Shown: piece after piece, positions 40,493 through 51,454 of the stretch
Numbering within the stretch: position 1 is the stretch's first letter
How the letters are laid out: every line of letters starts with the position of its first letter
From: Dehalococcoidia bacterium
Lineage (GTDB): Bacteria; Chloroflexota; Dehalococcoidia; Lucifugimonadales; UBA3495
Assembly (NCBI GenBank): GCA_022451925.1
Contig: JAKUNL010000020.1
Span: forward strand, 1 to 64,000
Length of the DNA stretch: 64,000 bases
Reading direction: 5' to 3'
Program-made: the position numbers and the translations under genes
Notes under the pieces: model-generated
What the model was told of the DNA's origin: nothing
The model's input: the letters and a program-made list of their open reading frames with translations, nothing else
Databases searched by the model: none

Positions 40493-40936
40493 TTACACTT
40501 CCGAAACTGAATGGCCGGCAATCTGGGCTCCGTGAGGGTGATCAGGACCATTATAGACCTTGAGCCGGCGCAACATTTGACGGCCATTGTGATTCTTAGG
40601 CAACATTCCCTTTACGGCCAATTCTAATACCCTGTCTGACTTATTTTCCATCAGGTCTTTCAGTCTAAAATTCTTGATGTTTCCAACGTATCCGCTGTGA
40701 CGGTAGTACATCTTCTGGTCAAGTTTTTTTCCCGTAACCCGGAGGTCTGCTGCGTTGGTAACCACTACGAAGTCGCCTGTCATGGTGTGCGGCGCATAGC
40801 TTGGTTTATCCTTACCTTGCAATGCTATGGCAATGTTTCGAGCTAACCGACCGAGGGTTTGCCCCTGGGCGTCAATCACTCGCCACCTTTCGCTAGTCTC
40901 GCCGGGCTTCGCGAAGTACGTACTGGTTCGTTTCAT
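40493..40936 (-). CDS. rplM: 50S ribosomal protein L13
   Basis: RWRVIDAQGQTLGRLARNIAIALQGKDKPSYAPHTMTGDFVVVTNA. Confidence 0.97.
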   Translation of the reverse strand: MKRTSTYFAKPGETSERWRVIDAQGQTLGRLARNIAIALQGKDKPSYAPHTMTGDFVVVTNAADLRVTGKKLDQKMYYRHSGYVGNIKNFRLKDLMENKSDRVLELAVKGMLPKNHNGRQMLRRLKVYNGPDHPHGAQIAGHSVSEV

Positions 40937-40942
40937 TTTCTA

Positions 40943-41746
40943 TTATTTCAATCCTGTGTAATCCGGCCTATCGTCATCAGACGCATTCCCAATTTTTACG
41001 GAGCTAGGATATTTTACACTAATTAGGCAAAGACCGTGAGGTTTTAGCAGTGGGCTGCCGATTAAATTCCCCGCCATCGCTTCTGTTATCTGCGTTACTG
41101 GGTATTTACCTCTTCCAATCTCTGTTAATATTCCATTTGCTTTTCTAATCTGCTGTTTCAAGAATCCGTTGGCTTCACATTCAACGACTATGCTGTCGTC
41201 TATTCTTTCAACACCCCACCGCATCACTTCCCTTACCGCGCTCCGGTCTTTTGGGTGGCCTACGGCTATCGCCCGAAAGTCATGGACTCCCACCATAAGC
41301 TGAGCTGCTTCCGCCATTTTCTCCACATCCAGTTCATCTCTAATCCAGAGATGGCTAAATCGCCGAAGGGGTGACGGCGCTGACCGATTTAATATGCTGT
41401 ACTGGTAGACTCTGCTCAGAGCGCTTCTCCTTGAGTTGAATTCACCATCAACCCAATGAGCTGCACGAATTTTGATATCCTCTGGGAGGTGGTAATTCAG
41501 CGCGGGGACGAAATTCTCAAGAGCATGTCTGGTAGGAGTAAGGAAGTCGACAACTTGGCCCTTTGCGTGTGCTCCGGAGTCTGTACGGCTTGCGCCTCTA
41601 ATCCTAATCGACTGACCGGTGAAATGTGTCAGTGCTTTCTCCAGCTCTCCTTGAATCGTTGGATGACCATTCTGTAGCTGGAATCCAGCGTATCTAGTGC
41701 CCTGGTATTCAACTATGAGGGCGGCTCGTTTGACCTGCCCATCCAT
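40943..41746 (-). CDS. truA: tRNA pseudouridine(38-40) synthase TruA
   Basis: VEYQGTRYAGFQLQNGHPTIQGELEKAL, RGASRTDSGAHAKGQVVDF. Confidence 0.95.
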   Translation of the reverse strand: MDGQVKRAALIVEYQGTRYAGFQLQNGHPTIQGELEKALTHFTGQSIRIRGASRTDSGAHAKGQVVDFLTPTRHALENFVPALNYHLPEDIKIRAAHWVDGEFNSRRSALSRVYQYSILNRSAPSPLRRFSHLWIRDELDVEKMAEAAQLMVGVHDFRAIAVGHPKDRSAVREVMRWGVERIDDSIVVECEANGFLKQQIRKANGILTEIGRGKYPVTQITEAMAGNLIGSPLLKPHGLCLISVKYPSSVKIGNASDDDRPDYTGLK

Positions 41747-41834
41747 TACGTCCTCTGAATGTCCTACTGAGTTATGAATCCTACCGTCTTCTATCTAACT
41801 TAAACCTCAAGAACTTATGATGGTACAACTAAGA

Positions 41835-42188
41835 TTAGACAAGCTCTATAATCGCCATCTCGGCAGCATCGCCATTCCGGGGCCCCAATTTCAAGACTCT
41901 GGTGTATCCGCCTGCTCGGTCTGCGTAACGGACGGCAACATCGTCAAAGACTTTCTTAACCACCTTGGAGTTAGGCACTTGGGCCAAGGCCAAACGGCGG
42001 TGATTTAGGTTACCTTTCTTTCCGTGAGTTATTAGTTTCTCAGCCATCACCCGAGTTTCTTTAGCTTTCGCCAAAGTCGTGGTGATCTTTTCGTGAATTA
42101 TCAGTTCCGCCACCAGACCCCGCAGCAATGCTACGCGTTGATCTTTGTACCGGCCTAATTTTCTACCCGATATTCTATGGGAGGCCAT
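41835..42188 (-). CDS. rplQ: 50S ribosomal protein L17
   Basis: [38 protein letters not shown]. Confidence 0.97.
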   Translation of the reverse strand: MASHRISGRKLGRYKDQRVALLRGLVAELIIHEKITTTLAKAKETRVMAEKLITHGKKGNLNHRRLALAQVPNSKVVKKVFDDVAVRYADRAGGYTRVLKLGPRNGDAAEMAIIELV

Positions 42189-42190
42189 AG

Positions 42191-43354
42191 TTACTCTTCG
42201 TCCTCTACTAGGTCGTCATCACTATTGTCTTGGTCCGTACCACCGGCATCTTCATTTGCGTCTTCAATCGACATACCGGGAGCTTCTGCCGTGGGGCCAG
42301 ATGTAGTTTGATTATCACCCATCAATTCTCCCAAATCTTCGGGCGAGATGTCTGGTACGGATCCGACGTTGATTTCTACTGAATCGGTTACACCATGTTC
42401 AACTAGTTTCTCTCTAAGTTCTACCAGGGATTTCTCGCCAAAGTTTCGTATCTTGAGGAGTTCGTCATCAGACATCTCCAAAACTTCACCCACTTTGGAC
42501 ACGTGTGAACGTTTGAGGCAATTTAATGTCCGTGGCGAAAGTTCCAGTTTTTCTATTGGCGTCTGGTATATCTCAGGTGAGACAACCACCGGAGCTCTTT
42601 CGGCACCTTCTTCATCAACACGGTTCACGTTGCTGAACAAGAAAAAATGATTTACTAGATTTTCTGCGGCCTGTTGGATCGCTTCAACGGCCCTGATAGT
42701 ACCGTCGGTCCATACCTCCATCACCAATCTTTCGTAATCGGTGATGGAGCCTACCCGTGTGCGCTCAACGTTGTAATTAACCTTCCGAACTGGATTGAAG
42801 ACTGCATCCACGGGTAAGACACCCACGGGCGGATTGGACAAACCATCATTTTGAGCGGCGACTTGATAGCCGACGCCTTGTTCGACGTTGAACTCGATGG
42901 ATAATCTAGCGTCGTTTGAGTCGAGAGTTGCAATGTGCAATTCAGGGTTTACTATCTCAAAATCACTTGAGGTAGATATATCACCTGCACAGACTCGTCC
43001 TTCACCCGTTACATCCAGACGCATCTTCCCTGCGCGCTCTGATTGCGACCGGATTCGGATGCGTTTGATGTTGAGGAGGAGTTCCATCACCTCTTCTTTA
43101 ACGCCAGGTACAGCTGCATACTCGTGTACCACATCGTCAATTTTCACCCACGTGATCGCACTCCCATTGGTGGAACTCAGCAAAATTCTCCGAAGAGGGT
43201 TGCCAATGGTCAAGCCGAACCCACGAGAGAGCGGTTCTACAGCCACTTTTCCGTAGGTGTCTTCTGACTCTATTACCCGAATTTCGGGCTTAAGTATTTC
43301 CGTACCAGCCTCCGGCGTACCCGGAGTTAAGATTAGGGTGTCCAGCATGGACAA
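42191..43354 (-). CDS. rpoA: RNA polymerase alpha subunit with acidic C-terminal tail
   Basis: [32 protein letters not shown] and [44 protein letters not shown]. Confidence 0.97.
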   Translation of the reverse strand: MSMLDTLILTPGTPEAGTEILKPEIRVIESEDTYGKVAVEPLSRGFGLTIGNPLRRILLSSTNGSAITWVKIDDVVHEYAAVPGVKEEVMELLLNIKRIRIRSQSERAGKMRLDVTGEGRVCAGDISTSSDFEIVNPELHIATLDSNDARLSIEFNVEQGVGYQVAAQNDGLSNPPVGVLPVDAVFNPVRKVNYNVERTRVGSITDYERLVMEVWTDGTIRAVEAIQQAAENLVNHFFLFSNVNRVDEEGAERAPVVVSPEIYQTPIEKLELSPRTLNCLKRSHVSKVGEVLEMSDDELLKIRNFGEKSLVELREKLVEHGVTDSVEINVGSVPDISPEDLGELMGDNQTTSGPTAEAPGMSIEDANEDAGGTDQDNSDDDLVEDEE

Positions 43355-43355
43355 A

Positions 43356-43982
43356 CTACCTCGAGTAAAACTCTACGATTAACCTTGAATCTACGATCGC
43401 CTGAAGGTCCTCGTCCGAAGGCAAAGACACTACCGTTCCAATCATTTCACCTGAGTCTAGGCTCAACCAGGCAGGGACAGGTCGTTTAGGCACCCCGTCG
43501 ATTCTGCCTGCGTAAAAATCGGTCGCTTTCAACGATTCCTTCCAGGACAACACATCCCCCGGAGACACCTGGAACGACGGAACGTCCGTCTTAACGCCAT
43601 TGACCCGAAAATGACCATGTAGGACGCTCTGCCTAGCCTGTTTCCTGGAATCGGCAAACCCAAATTGGAATACCACGTTATCCAAACGTCGCTCTAGGGT
43701 TCGGAGCAGGTTCATACCGGTCACACCAGGCGTGTTGAACGCCGTAGTCATGTAACGTCGAAACTGACCTTCCATCACACCATAGATGTACTTTGCCTTT
43801 TGTTTTTCCCGCAGGTGAACGGCATAATCCGTTGGTCGTCTACGGCGGCGTGAAACGTCACCTGGAGGGTTCCGACGTTTTTCAAAGGCACACCGGGGCG
43901 TAAAGCACTTGTCGCCCTTCAGGAATAATTTTTCACCAGACCGCCGACAAAGTCGGCAAGAGGGCCCTGTATATCTTCCCAT
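43356..43982 (-). CDS. rpsD: 30S ribosomal protein S4
   Basis: MGRYTGPSCRLCRRSGEKLFLKG...LERRLDNVVFQFGFADSRKQARQSVLHGHFRVNG. Confidence 0.97.
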   Translation of the reverse strand: MGRYTGPSCRLCRRSGEKLFLKGDKCFTPRCAFEKRRNPPGDVSRRRRRPTDYAVHLREKQKAKYIYGVMEGQFRRYMTTAFNTPGVTGMNLLRTLERRLDNVVFQFGFADSRKQARQSVLHGHFRVNGVKTDVPSFQVSPGDVLSWKESLKATDFYAGRIDGVPKRPVPAWLSLDSGEMIGTVVSLPSDEDLQAIVDSRLIVEFYSR

Positions 43983-43992
43983 GGGATTGGAG

Positions 43993-44376
43993 TTACACTC
44001 TCCTTCGTTTTGGCGGGCGGCACCCGTTGTGAGGGATGGGGGTCACGTCCCGTATACTAGTTACAAACAGCCCGGCACCCTGGAGCGACCTGATAGCGGC
44101 CTCACGTCCTGCGCCAGGACCTTTAATGAACACATCAATTTGCCGCAGACCAGAGTCCATACCCTTACGGGCAACTTGTTCAGCGGCCCTCTGAGCGGCA
44201 AATGCAGTGCCCTTGCGAGACCCTTTGAATCCAACGGTTCCTGCGCTTGCAGTGGCAATCACATTACCTTGAGGGTCTGTGAGGCTCACTAGCGTATTGT
44301 TGAACGTTGAATATATGTACGCTCGTCCTTGAGGTACTGAACGGCGTTCGCGACGCCTGGTTCTGGGTCTAGCCAT
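43993..44376 (-). CDS. rpsK: 30S ribosomal protein S11
   Basis: [47 protein letters not shown]. Confidence 0.97.
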   Translation of the reverse strand: MARPRTRRRERRSVPQGRAYIYSTFNNTLVSLTDPQGNVIATASAGTVGFKGSRKGTAFAAQRAAEQVARKGMDSGLRQIDVFIKGPGAGREAAIRSLQGAGLFVTSIRDVTPIPHNGCRPPKRRRV

Positions 44377-44406
44377 AAGTAAATCTCACTCAGCCTTAAA
44401 TCCTTT

Positions 44407-44796
44407 CTATTTGCCACCAGTGCGTCGGCCTCGGCCGGCAACGGTACGTCGGGGGCCCTTCCTGGTGCGAGCATTGGTCTTGGTCCGCTGGCCCGCAACC
44501 GGCAAGTTTCTGCGGTGACGTAGGCCACGATATGACCCAATATCAATCAGACGGCGTATGTTCTGACTGACCTCTCTACGTAGATCGCCTTCAGATATGT
44601 AATCACGATCCACCAGTTCCCGTATCAGATCGATCTGCTCTTCTGATAGTTCATTCATGCGAGGGGGAAGAATCGGGTCAAGGTTAGCCTTAACCAGGAT
44701 TTCTTCCGCTATTTTAGGTCCAATTCCGAAGATGCTTTGAAGAGCTATATGCGCTCTCTTTCGATCCGGAACGTCTACGCCAGCGATACGAACCAA
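44407..44796 (-). CDS. rpsM: 30S ribosomal protein S13
   Basis: [36 protein letters not shown] start at 44796 preceded by TAAGGAGG; the ORF-track start at 44832 is an upstream extension. Confidence 0.95.
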   Translation of the reverse strand: MVRIAGVDVPDRKRAHIALQSIFGIGPKIAEEILVKANLDPILPPRMNELSEEQIDLIRELVDRDYISEGDLRREVSQNIRRLIDIGSYRGLRHRRNLPVAGQRTKTNARTRKGPRRTVAGRGRRTGGK

Positions 44797-44869
44797 TCCA
44801 TGCCTCCTTACTTGCCGCCTGAATATCGTCACTAATCAGGGTAGCGACGTCTATTACCGTGTTACTTAT

Positions 44870-44983
44870 TTAACCTTGCCGTTGTGAATGCCGAGCATTG
44901 GGACATATTATTCTCACTATCCCCTTGCGCTTAATTACACGACAGTTGTTGCACCTGGGTTTAACCGATGCTGATACTTTCAT
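44870..44983 (-). CDS. rpmJ: 50S ribosomal protein L36 (absent from the ORF track, too short)
   Basis: Translated by eye: [37 protein letters not shown], between infA and rpsM. Confidence 0.95.
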   Translation of the reverse strand: MKVSASVKPRCNNCRVIKRKGIVRIICPNARHSQRQG

Positions 44984-45065
44984 AGTTATTGCCTTTTAGT
45001 TATTGGAGCCAGTTATTAGAACTGGCTGATTGAACCGGCATACCTCTTTTAACTAAACCAACGAG

Positions 45066-45284
45066 CTATTTAAACCGGTAAGTAATCCGACCGCGAGTCA
45101 GGTCGTATGGAGAAAGTTCCACCAGCACACGGTCACCTGGCAACACTCGGATGAAATGCATCCTAATTTTCCCCGACACGTGGGCCAATACTTCGTGGTC
45201 GTTGGGTAATTCCACTCTAAACATTCCATTCGGTAGGGCCTCTTTTACGCTGGCCTCGACCTCAATTGCTTGTTTCTTCGCCAT
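45066..45284 (-). CDS. infA: Translation initiation factor IF-1
   Basis: [64 protein letters not shown]. Confidence 0.97.
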   Translation of the reverse strand: MAKKQAIEVEASVKEALPNGMFRVELPNDHEVLAHVSGKIRMHFIRVLPGDRVLVELSPYDLTRGRITYRFK

Positions 45285-45358
45285 AAATCCTCTTTACTTG
45301 AGAGTCTCCGACTGCTCCAGCTCGTCTTCCCGATAGGAGTGTTGAGCCAAGTTTATTA

Positions 45359-46165
45359 TTAACCGTGGACAGTCAGTATCTCCGGTCCGTCCTCAGTTAT
45401 CGCGATCGTATGCTCGAAGTGGGAAGAGAGCTTCCCATCCGCAGTAATCACAGTCCACTCATCGTCCAAAATTTTAGTGTGCCAGTCACCCATGTTGAAC
45501 ATAGGTTCAATGGCTATGCACATTCCGACGCGAAGAAGCGTGCCCATTCCCGCCTTACCATAATTTGGAACCTGGGGATCTTCATGAAGAAAACGGCCTA
45601 TGCCATGTCCCACAAATTCCCTTACTACACCGTAGCCTCGGCTCTCGCCATAAGCCTGTACCGCAGCGCCTATATCACCGACTCGCGCACCAGGCTGAGC
45701 CGCTTTGATACCTTCTTCAAGGCTAGTTCGTGTATGGTTCATCAGTTCGATAGTTTCAGGTTCGACATCACCCACCGCTATAGACACCGCGGCATCCCCT
45801 ATAAAACCTTCAATCGTAGCGCCGACGTCCACTTTAACGATATCGCCCTCAAGCAACACTCGCTTACTAGGAATACCATGGACTATCTCTTCATTCACCG
45901 ACGCGCAAATGCTAGCTGGAAAACCTTGATAACCCTTGAAAGCTGGAGTCGCTCCCTGCCTTAATATCTCTTTATTTGCAATTTTGTCGAGATCTAGAGT
46001 CGTCATCCCAGGTTCAACTGCAGCCATTAGCAAATCTAATACGTTGCCTACGATTCCGCCGGCGCGGCGCATGGAATCAAGTTCTTGGGGCGACTTAATT
46101 GTAACCCCGCCAGAATAAGTAGACGGCGAATTAGAGGCGGTCTTAGGTTTTTGGCCGTAGTTCAC
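45359..46165 (-). CDS. map: Methionine aminopeptidase
   Basis: IKSPQELDSMRRAGGIVG, GFPASICASVNEEIVHGIPSKRVLLEGDIVKVDVGA, FVGHGIGRFLHEDPQVPN. Confidence 0.96.
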   Translation of the reverse strand: MNYGQKPKTASNSPSTYSGGVTIKSPQELDSMRRAGGIVGNVLDLLMAAVEPGMTTLDLDKIANKEILRQGATPAFKGYQGFPASICASVNEEIVHGIPSKRVLLEGDIVKVDVGATIEGFIGDAAVSIAVGDVEPETIELMNHTRTSLEEGIKAAQPGARVGDIGAAVQAYGESRGYGVVREFVGHGIGRFLHEDPQVPNYGKAGMGTLLRVGMCIAIEPMFNMGDWHTKILDDEWTVITADGKLSSHFEHTIAITEDGPEILTVHG

Positions 46166-46262
46166 TTTGTGTATTCTACTCCTGAATGATTATCTTGGGA
46201 ACCCGTAATGTTATCAAGGTACTCCCAAGAATGGGGCAATTGCAACGTATATCGTGTTTCCA

Positions 46263-46919
46263 TTAGGAATTCAATGCGGTCATAATCAGCTTGTTAACCC
46301 TATCGACTGAGTGATCTCCAGGTATCTCCACCAAGACTCCCCTTTGCTGATAAAACCCCAGAAGCGGAGTTGTTTCTTCATTATAAACTTCTATTCTTTT
46401 CATAACAGCCGCAGGTGCGTCGTCGTCTCGTTGATAAAGTCCAGCCCCGCATCGGTCACATTTCTTGTCGGTGGTATCTTCGCCTTCACCTATTGAATGG
46501 GGTGATTGACAGTCCCGACAGATGTAACGTCCACCAAGTCGGTTCAGTAGCTCTGATTCCGATACTTTGAGGTGAACCACCACATCCAGGTCGCGAGAAT
46601 CCGCAGCCAATTTTTTATCCAAGACATCCGCTTGATTTGGGTTTCGAGGGAAACCATCCAGGATAAACCCCCCATCACTTGGAATCGACATAACTTTCTC
46701 AAGAATGATGTCGATTGTAACTTCATCAGGAACCAAGTCTCCTCGATTCATATATTCCTTTGCCCTTAAACCCAGAGGAGTTCCTAATCCTAGATGGTGT
46801 CGGAAAAGGTCTCCAGAACTGATATGAGTCAAGTTAAGACGTTCTCGCAAAAGTTGAGCTTGAGTACCTTTTCCAGCACCCGGGGGCCCGAACAATACTA
46901 ATCGTAATCCCTTGGTCAT
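46263..46919 (-). CDS. adk: Adenylate kinase with Cys4 (Zn-type) lid
   Basis: LVLFGPPGAGKGTQAQLLRERLNLTHISSGDLFR; lid YICRDCQSPHSIGEGEDTTDKKCDRCGAGLYQR. Confidence 0.97.
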   Translation of the reverse strand: MTKGLRLVLFGPPGAGKGTQAQLLRERLNLTHISSGDLFRHHLGLGTPLGLRAKEYMNRGDLVPDEVTIDIILEKVMSIPSDGGFILDGFPRNPNQADVLDKKLAADSRDLDVVVHLKVSESELLNRLGGRYICRDCQSPHSIGEGEDTTDKKCDRCGAGLYQRDDDAPAAVMKRIEVYNEETTPLLGFYQQRGVLVEIPGDHSVDRVNKLIMTALNS

Positions 46920-46920
46920 G

Positions 46921-48249
46921 CTATCTGAGGAAACCTTCGTAGTTCCGCATCATCAATTGAGCTTCTAATTGCCGCAAAGTATCCAATCCCACTCCAACCA
47001 TAATCAAAAGGCTAGTGCTACTCAGTGATATAGCTTGGACACCAGTGATGAGCGATGCGATATACGGCATTATTGCTATGGTACCCAAGAATAGGGCTCC
47101 CCCCAAAGTAATCCGGACGATTACTTTATTCAAGTAATCTTGAGTCGGTTTCCCGGGACGAATCCCCAAAACGAAGCCGCCGTTCTTCTGTAAGTTTTCG
47201 GCCAATTGCTGTTGGTTGAACACCACCAAGGTATAGAAGAAGGTGAACATTACTACCAATACGAATACCATCACCCAGTAGACAGGCGAAGTAGGTATCA
47301 ACAAGTCGGCAAAGAAGTTTGCAATATCCCCTATGAACGTAGTGTTAGTAGCAAAATACGTCGCTATCGTTCCTGGCAAAATTACAATGGAAAACGCGAA
47401 AATCAAGGGAATCATACCCGCAGAATTTATACGCAATGGTAGGTAAGTGGCGCCGCTTTGGCGGTACATCCTACCGCCTCTGAAGATACTTCTACCATAT
47501 TGTACTGGTATACGGCGATGAGCCTCATTAAACATCACAATGGAAGCGATAATTATCACCCCGATGAGGGCAAAGAAACCAATGCCTAGAGCGTTATCGC
47601 GATCCAAAAATCCTTGGGTCAGCAGCCTTGGGAATCCAGCTACGATTCCGGCAAAAATCATGAGAGAGATACCGTTACCGATACCGCGTTCGGTAATCAT
47701 CTCACCCAACCAGACTAAGAACATGGTTCCCGCAGCGATGGTGACCAGAGCAGCAACCGTAGGCAACAAGGCATCCCCGGTGAATCCAACATCTGCTATA
47801 ACGTTGCTCTGTTCCAGTAGGATCAGTTGTCCATATCCCTGGGCGAAAGCTATAGGGATGGTAATCCAGTGGGTGAGTTTATTCATCGTAGCGCGGCCAG
47901 CCTCGCCTTCTCTGGATAAATCCTGTAGGCGAGGGATGACTGGCGTTAGGAGCTGAATGATAATTGAAGACGTTATATACGGGAACACACCCAGGGCTAC
48001 AATGCTCATGCGGCTGAGTGCGCCGCCACTGAACAAATCTAAGAATCCTAGGAGCTCATTGTTCCTGAAGAGATTATCGAGCTGGCCCTGGTCGATGCCT
48101 GGAAGCGGTATATGGGCAACGAACCGGTACAAAGCGAGTATTGCTAAGGTGAATAGTATTTTCGCACGCAGATCAGGGAGACTGAATGCGTCCACCGCCG
48201 CCTGAATCAGTTTAGGGAATTTGCCGGCCTGGACTTCGGCGTTCATCAT
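46921..48249 (-). CDS. secY: Preprotein translocase subunit SecY
   Basis: YRFVAHIPLPGIDQGQL, GIGNGISLMIFAGIVAGFP, GIRPGKPTQDYLNKVIVRITLGGALFLG. Confidence 0.97.
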   Translation of the reverse strand: MMNAEVQAGKFPKLIQAAVDAFSLPDLRAKILFTLAILALYRFVAHIPLPGIDQGQLDNLFRNNELLGFLDLFSGGALSRMSIVALGVFPYITSSIIIQLLTPVIPRLQDLSREGEAGRATMNKLTHWITIPIAFAQGYGQLILLEQSNVIADVGFTGDALLPTVAALVTIAAGTMFLVWLGEMITERGIGNGISLMIFAGIVAGFPRLLTQGFLDRDNALGIGFFALIGVIIIASIVMFNEAHRRIPVQYGRSIFRGGRMYRQSGATYLPLRINSAGMIPLIFAFSIVILPGTIATYFATNTTFIGDIANFFADLLIPTSPVYWVMVFVLVVMFTFFYTLVVFNQQQLAENLQKNGGFVLGIRPGKPTQDYLNKVIVRITLGGALFLGTIAIMPYIASLITGVQAISLSSTSLLIMVGVGLDTLRQLEAQLMMRNYEGFLR

Positions 48250-48698
48250 TACGCCGAAGTTTCCTCTATCGTTCCTTTCGCTGCTTCAATCTTATCTTTG
48301 GCAGATTTGGTAAACTTTGAAGCCACCACGGTAACTGCCTTACTAATCTCACCATCTCCTACTATTTTCACCGGCAGGTTGAGATTACGCACGAAACCCT
48401 TTTCGAGAAGGAGTTCGGGTGTAATCCTTTCTCCGGCATCGAAGGAGTTTAGAGTCTCCACTTTGACCAGGGCGTAGAAAGTCTTGAAGCGGTTGTGAAA
48501 TCCCCGTTTCATGGGTAGGCCCTTAATCAAGGGCAATTGACCACCCTCAAACCAAGGGGACACTCCGCCACCTGATCGAGATTTCTGTCCTTTCATCCCT
48601 CGACCAGCGGTGCTTCCCTGTCCTGCAGCATCACCGCGTCCAACTCTTTTTCTATTTTTTCGGGCCCCCTTGCTCGGGGCCAATTCATGTTCCATCAT
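48249..48698 (-). CDS. rplO: 50S ribosomal protein L15
   Basis: SKGARKNRKRVGRGDAAGQGSTAGRGMKGQKSRSGGGVSPWFEGGQLPL. Confidence 0.96.
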   Translation of the reverse strand: MMEHELAPSKGARKNRKRVGRGDAAGQGSTAGRGMKGQKSRSGGGVSPWFEGGQLPLIKGLPMKRGFHNRFKTFYALVKVETLNSFDAGERITPELLLEKGFVRNLNLPVKIVGDGEISKAVTVVASKFTKSAKDKIEAAKGTIEETSA

Positions 48699-48883
48699 GG
48701 GAGCGCCTCTTATGTTCTTGCACCAGGTAGATTCATTTTAAATGCTTTCGTAGCCACTGGTAAACCATATAAACATGTTCAAATAATCTGTTTAGCAACC
48801 AACCTGACTTGGGCGTTGCCCAGGTTTTCAGGATTTAAATGAAAATTGACAATGGACCGCTAATGAAAGTTCACGCCTTTTAG

Positions 48884-49063
48884 TTAAGCGATTTCCACTT
48901 TCACCAGATGACTTACCTTGTTAACCATACCGCGGATAGTCGCCGAGTCTTGATGAACTACAGTGTGGTTCAAACGATGCAGCCCCAAGGATTCAATTAT
49001 TCTCCGTTGGTTCTGGGGTCTACCTATTGTGCTTTTAACCCAGGTTATCTTTATTTCCGCCAT
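48884..49063 (-). CDS. rpmD: 50S ribosomal protein L30
   Basis: [59 protein letters not shown]; start chosen at the internal Met. Confidence 0.94.
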   Translation of the reverse strand: MAEIKITWVKSTIGRPQNQRRIIESLGLHRLNHTVVHQDSATIRGMVNKVSHLVKVEIA

Positions 49064-49101
49064 AATCAGTCGACCATCTGTCCGGTTAGGGAGTTTGGCC
49101 T

Positions 49102-49707
49102 TCATTCTCCCTTAGGGGTGTCGGTATCCGCTTCGGCTACGGGCACGGTTATTACTTCTTGTACTTCTGAAGGCATTGGACGCCCTAACCTGCGGGCCAA
49201 TTCAATATCTGGATCCTTCAATTGGCGCAAGGCCTCAATCGTCGCATAGACTATGTTGATTGGGTTCCTGGATCCCAGGGATTTCCCGACCACGTCTCTC
49301 ACTCCACCTAGTTCCAAAATCGCCCGCATGGCTCCAGCGGCAATCACCCCGGTTCCCTCTCTAGCCGGTTTAATCATCACGATTGTGGCACCTTTCTTAA
49401 CTGTGATTTGCTGAGGGATTGTATTTCCCCGCAACGGTATCTTGACAGTGTCCCTCCTGGCCACTGCGTTGCCTTTTCTAACCGCATCCGGGATTACCAA
49501 TGCCTTTCCCAGTCCCGCACCGACTTCACCCTGCCCATCTCCCACCACGACAAGCGCGTTGAATCGGAGGCGCCGGCCTCCTTTCACTACCTTAGATATA
49601 CGGCGAGTGTAGACGACTCTTTCGGAAAATCCTCCGGTATCTTCGTCTCGTCCTCGACCCCTGTCTCGGTCTCGGTCGTTAAATGACCTGTTAGGCGCTT
49701 GGACCAT
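49102..49707 (-). CDS. rpsE: 30S ribosomal protein S5
   Basis: [44 protein letters not shown]. Confidence 0.97.
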   Translation of the reverse strand: MVQAPNRSFNDRDRDRGRGRDEDTGGFSERVVYTRRISKVVKGGRRLRFNALVVVGDGQGEVGAGLGKALVIPDAVRKGNAVARRDTVKIPLRGNTIPQQITVKKGATIVMIKPAREGTGVIAAGAMRAILELGGVRDVVGKSLGSRNPINIVYATIEALRQLKDPDIELARRLGRPMPSEVQEVITVPVAEADTDTPKGE

Positions 49708-49779
49708 AAGCGGGTTAGACCTCCCAGTCTATGCGGTTAAATAAACCAACCATTTAAAATTCGATTCAGATCTGCCCGG

Positions 49780-50148
49780 CTAGAAATTCAGTCCGGCTTC
49801 GCGAGAGGCTTCTGCCAGAGCTTTCACTCGGCCGTGGAATTTGCAGCCTCCTCGGTCGAATACGACCTGGGTGATTCCTTCTGCCTGAGCTCTTTCCGCC
49901 AGCATCTTACCCACTACGGCTGAAAGACCGATTTTAGGAGTGATTGGACCACCATTTTCCTTGATGGCTTCACCACTAGAAGCTGATACGAGGGTGCGAC
50001 CGGTCGTGTCATCGATCACTTGCGCATAGATGTGTCGAAGGCTCCGAAACACAGCGAGCCTGGGACGTTCCGGAGTTCCGGCCACTTTCTTCCGCAACCT
50101 TGTGTGCCGTATTTGTCGGAGAAGTTTTGCGTTCTTATCTTTAGGCAT
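49780..50148 (-). CDS. rplR: 50S ribosomal protein L18
   Basis: [45 protein letters not shown]. Confidence 0.97.
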   Translation of the reverse strand: MPKDKNAKLLRQIRHTRLRKKVAGTPERPRLAVFRSLRHIYAQVIDDTTGRTLVSASSGEAIKENGGPITPKIGLSAVVGKMLAERAQAEGITQVVFDRGGCKFHGRVKALAEASREAGLNF

Positions 50149-50184
50149 AATATATGTATTAGAGCGGTCTGATTAGAGACGCTA

Positions 50185-50760
50185 TTAAGCTTTTCTAGCC
50201 GCTGCCTTCCCGGGTTTAAAGTGAAGTATTTCGTCTGAGTACTTGATACCTTTTTCTTTGTAGGCGTTAGGGGGCCGAACTCTTCTAATCCGCGCCGCCA
50301 ACTGTCCGACCTTTTGTTTATCAATTCCACGGACAAGAATCTTATTATTTCCCTCAATCTCAATGGTGACATCATCGCCATCAGGGAAGACATCCACCGG
50401 ATGGCTGTAACCTACATTCAATGTGACGCCTTTGCCCGATTCAGAACATCTGTAACCAACACCCATCACGTCCAAGGACTTAGTGAACCCTTCAGACACA
50501 CCCACAACTGCATTGGCGATTAAACTCCTGGTCAGACCATGCAGGGAGTGGTGGAACTTGTTAGCAGACTGCCGCTCGACGACCACCTGACCTTCCTCCA
50601 CCTTTACTACCACTTCAGGATGATATTTTTGTTCAATTGTCCCCTTCGGACCGGTGACTTTAACTCCACCGTACTGAACTTCAACGGTTACAGAACTAGG
50701 CACAGGAATCGGTTTCCGACCAATTCGAGATAGAGTCTTTTCTTGTTTCACTTCATTCAT
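50185..50760 (-). CDS. rplF: 50S ribosomal protein L6
   Basis: SRIGRKPIPVPSSVTVEVQYGGVKVTGPKGTIEQKY; internal Met at 50760 (MNEVKQ) used as start. Confidence 0.96.
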   Translation of the reverse strand: MNEVKQEKTLSRIGRKPIPVPSSVTVEVQYGGVKVTGPKGTIEQKYHPEVVVKVEEGQVVVERQSANKFHHSLHGLTRSLIANAVVGVSEGFTKSLDVMGVGYRCSESGKGVTLNVGYSHPVDVFPDGDDVTIEIEGNNKILVRGIDKQKVGQLAARIRRVRPPNAYKEKGIKYSDEILHFKPGKAAARKA

Positions 50761-50784
50761 ATCAGAATTACCGAACAATCAGAA

Positions 50785-51183
50785 TTACCAGACGAAGCAG
50801 AGCAGTTCTCCACCAACGCCCTCACGCCAAGCTTTGCGCCCAGCCATGACACCCTTGGATGTGGATACAATGGCCAAGCCAATCCCACCGTAAACCCTAG
50901 GAATCTCACCTTTTCCTACATAGACTCTAAGTCCTGGCTTGCTCACGCGCTTGAGGCCGGTGATCGTTGGTTGCCGGCCCTCGCGGTAAGTTAGATGAAT
51001 CCGAATCGTCGGGTGATTGGTACCACGAGGAATGTCATAGTCACGGATGAAACCCTCTTCTTTAAGGATTTTTGCCACGGACAGCTTTAATTTCGAGTGA
51101 GGAAGAGAAACAGAATCGTGACGCACCTGTATTGCGTTTCTGATTCTGGTCAACATGTCTGCCAATGGATCGGTTACCGGCAT
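50785..51183 (-). CDS. rpsH: 30S ribosomal protein S8
   Basis: [42 protein letters not shown]. Confidence 0.97.
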   Translation of the reverse strand: MPVTDPLADMLTRIRNAIQVRHDSVSLPHSKLKLSVAKILKEEGFIRDYDIPRGTNHPTIRIHLTYREGRQPTITGLKRVSKPGLRVYVGKGEIPRVYGGIGLAIVSTSKGVMAGRKAWREGVGGELLCFVW

Positions 51184-51257
51184 TTTAGGTTTATCTCCCC
51201 TCTCCGCCTGAAATTAAGTACTGGTTAATCTGCCGAGATCTAGTATAGAGTGGCTAT

Positions 51258-51443
51258 TTATAAGCTGGCTTTGCGCACACCGGGCAATTCACCGTTAAGG
51301 GCCATTTCACGGAAGCAAATCCGACAGAGGCCTGCGTGTCTGATGTAGCCACGCGGTCTAAAACATCGATTGCACCGGTTATAAGCTCTGCCTGGGAATT
51401 TCGGCTCTTTAAGCCATTTTTGAACCATTGATGTCTTTGCCAA
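51258..51443 (-). CDS. rpsN: 30S ribosomal protein S14 type Z
   Basis: [41 protein letters not shown]. Confidence 0.97.
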   Translation of the reverse strand: MAKTSMVQKWLKEPKFPGRAYNRCNRCFRPRGYIRHAGLCRICFREMALNGELPGVRKASL

Positions 51444-51454
51444 GTACGCCTCCC

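Noticed and set aside
44407-44832. Long version of rpsM with [13 protein letters not shown]-terminus
   Set aside because: TTG at 44796 has a strong TAAGGAGG and begins the canonical VRIAGVDVP sequence.
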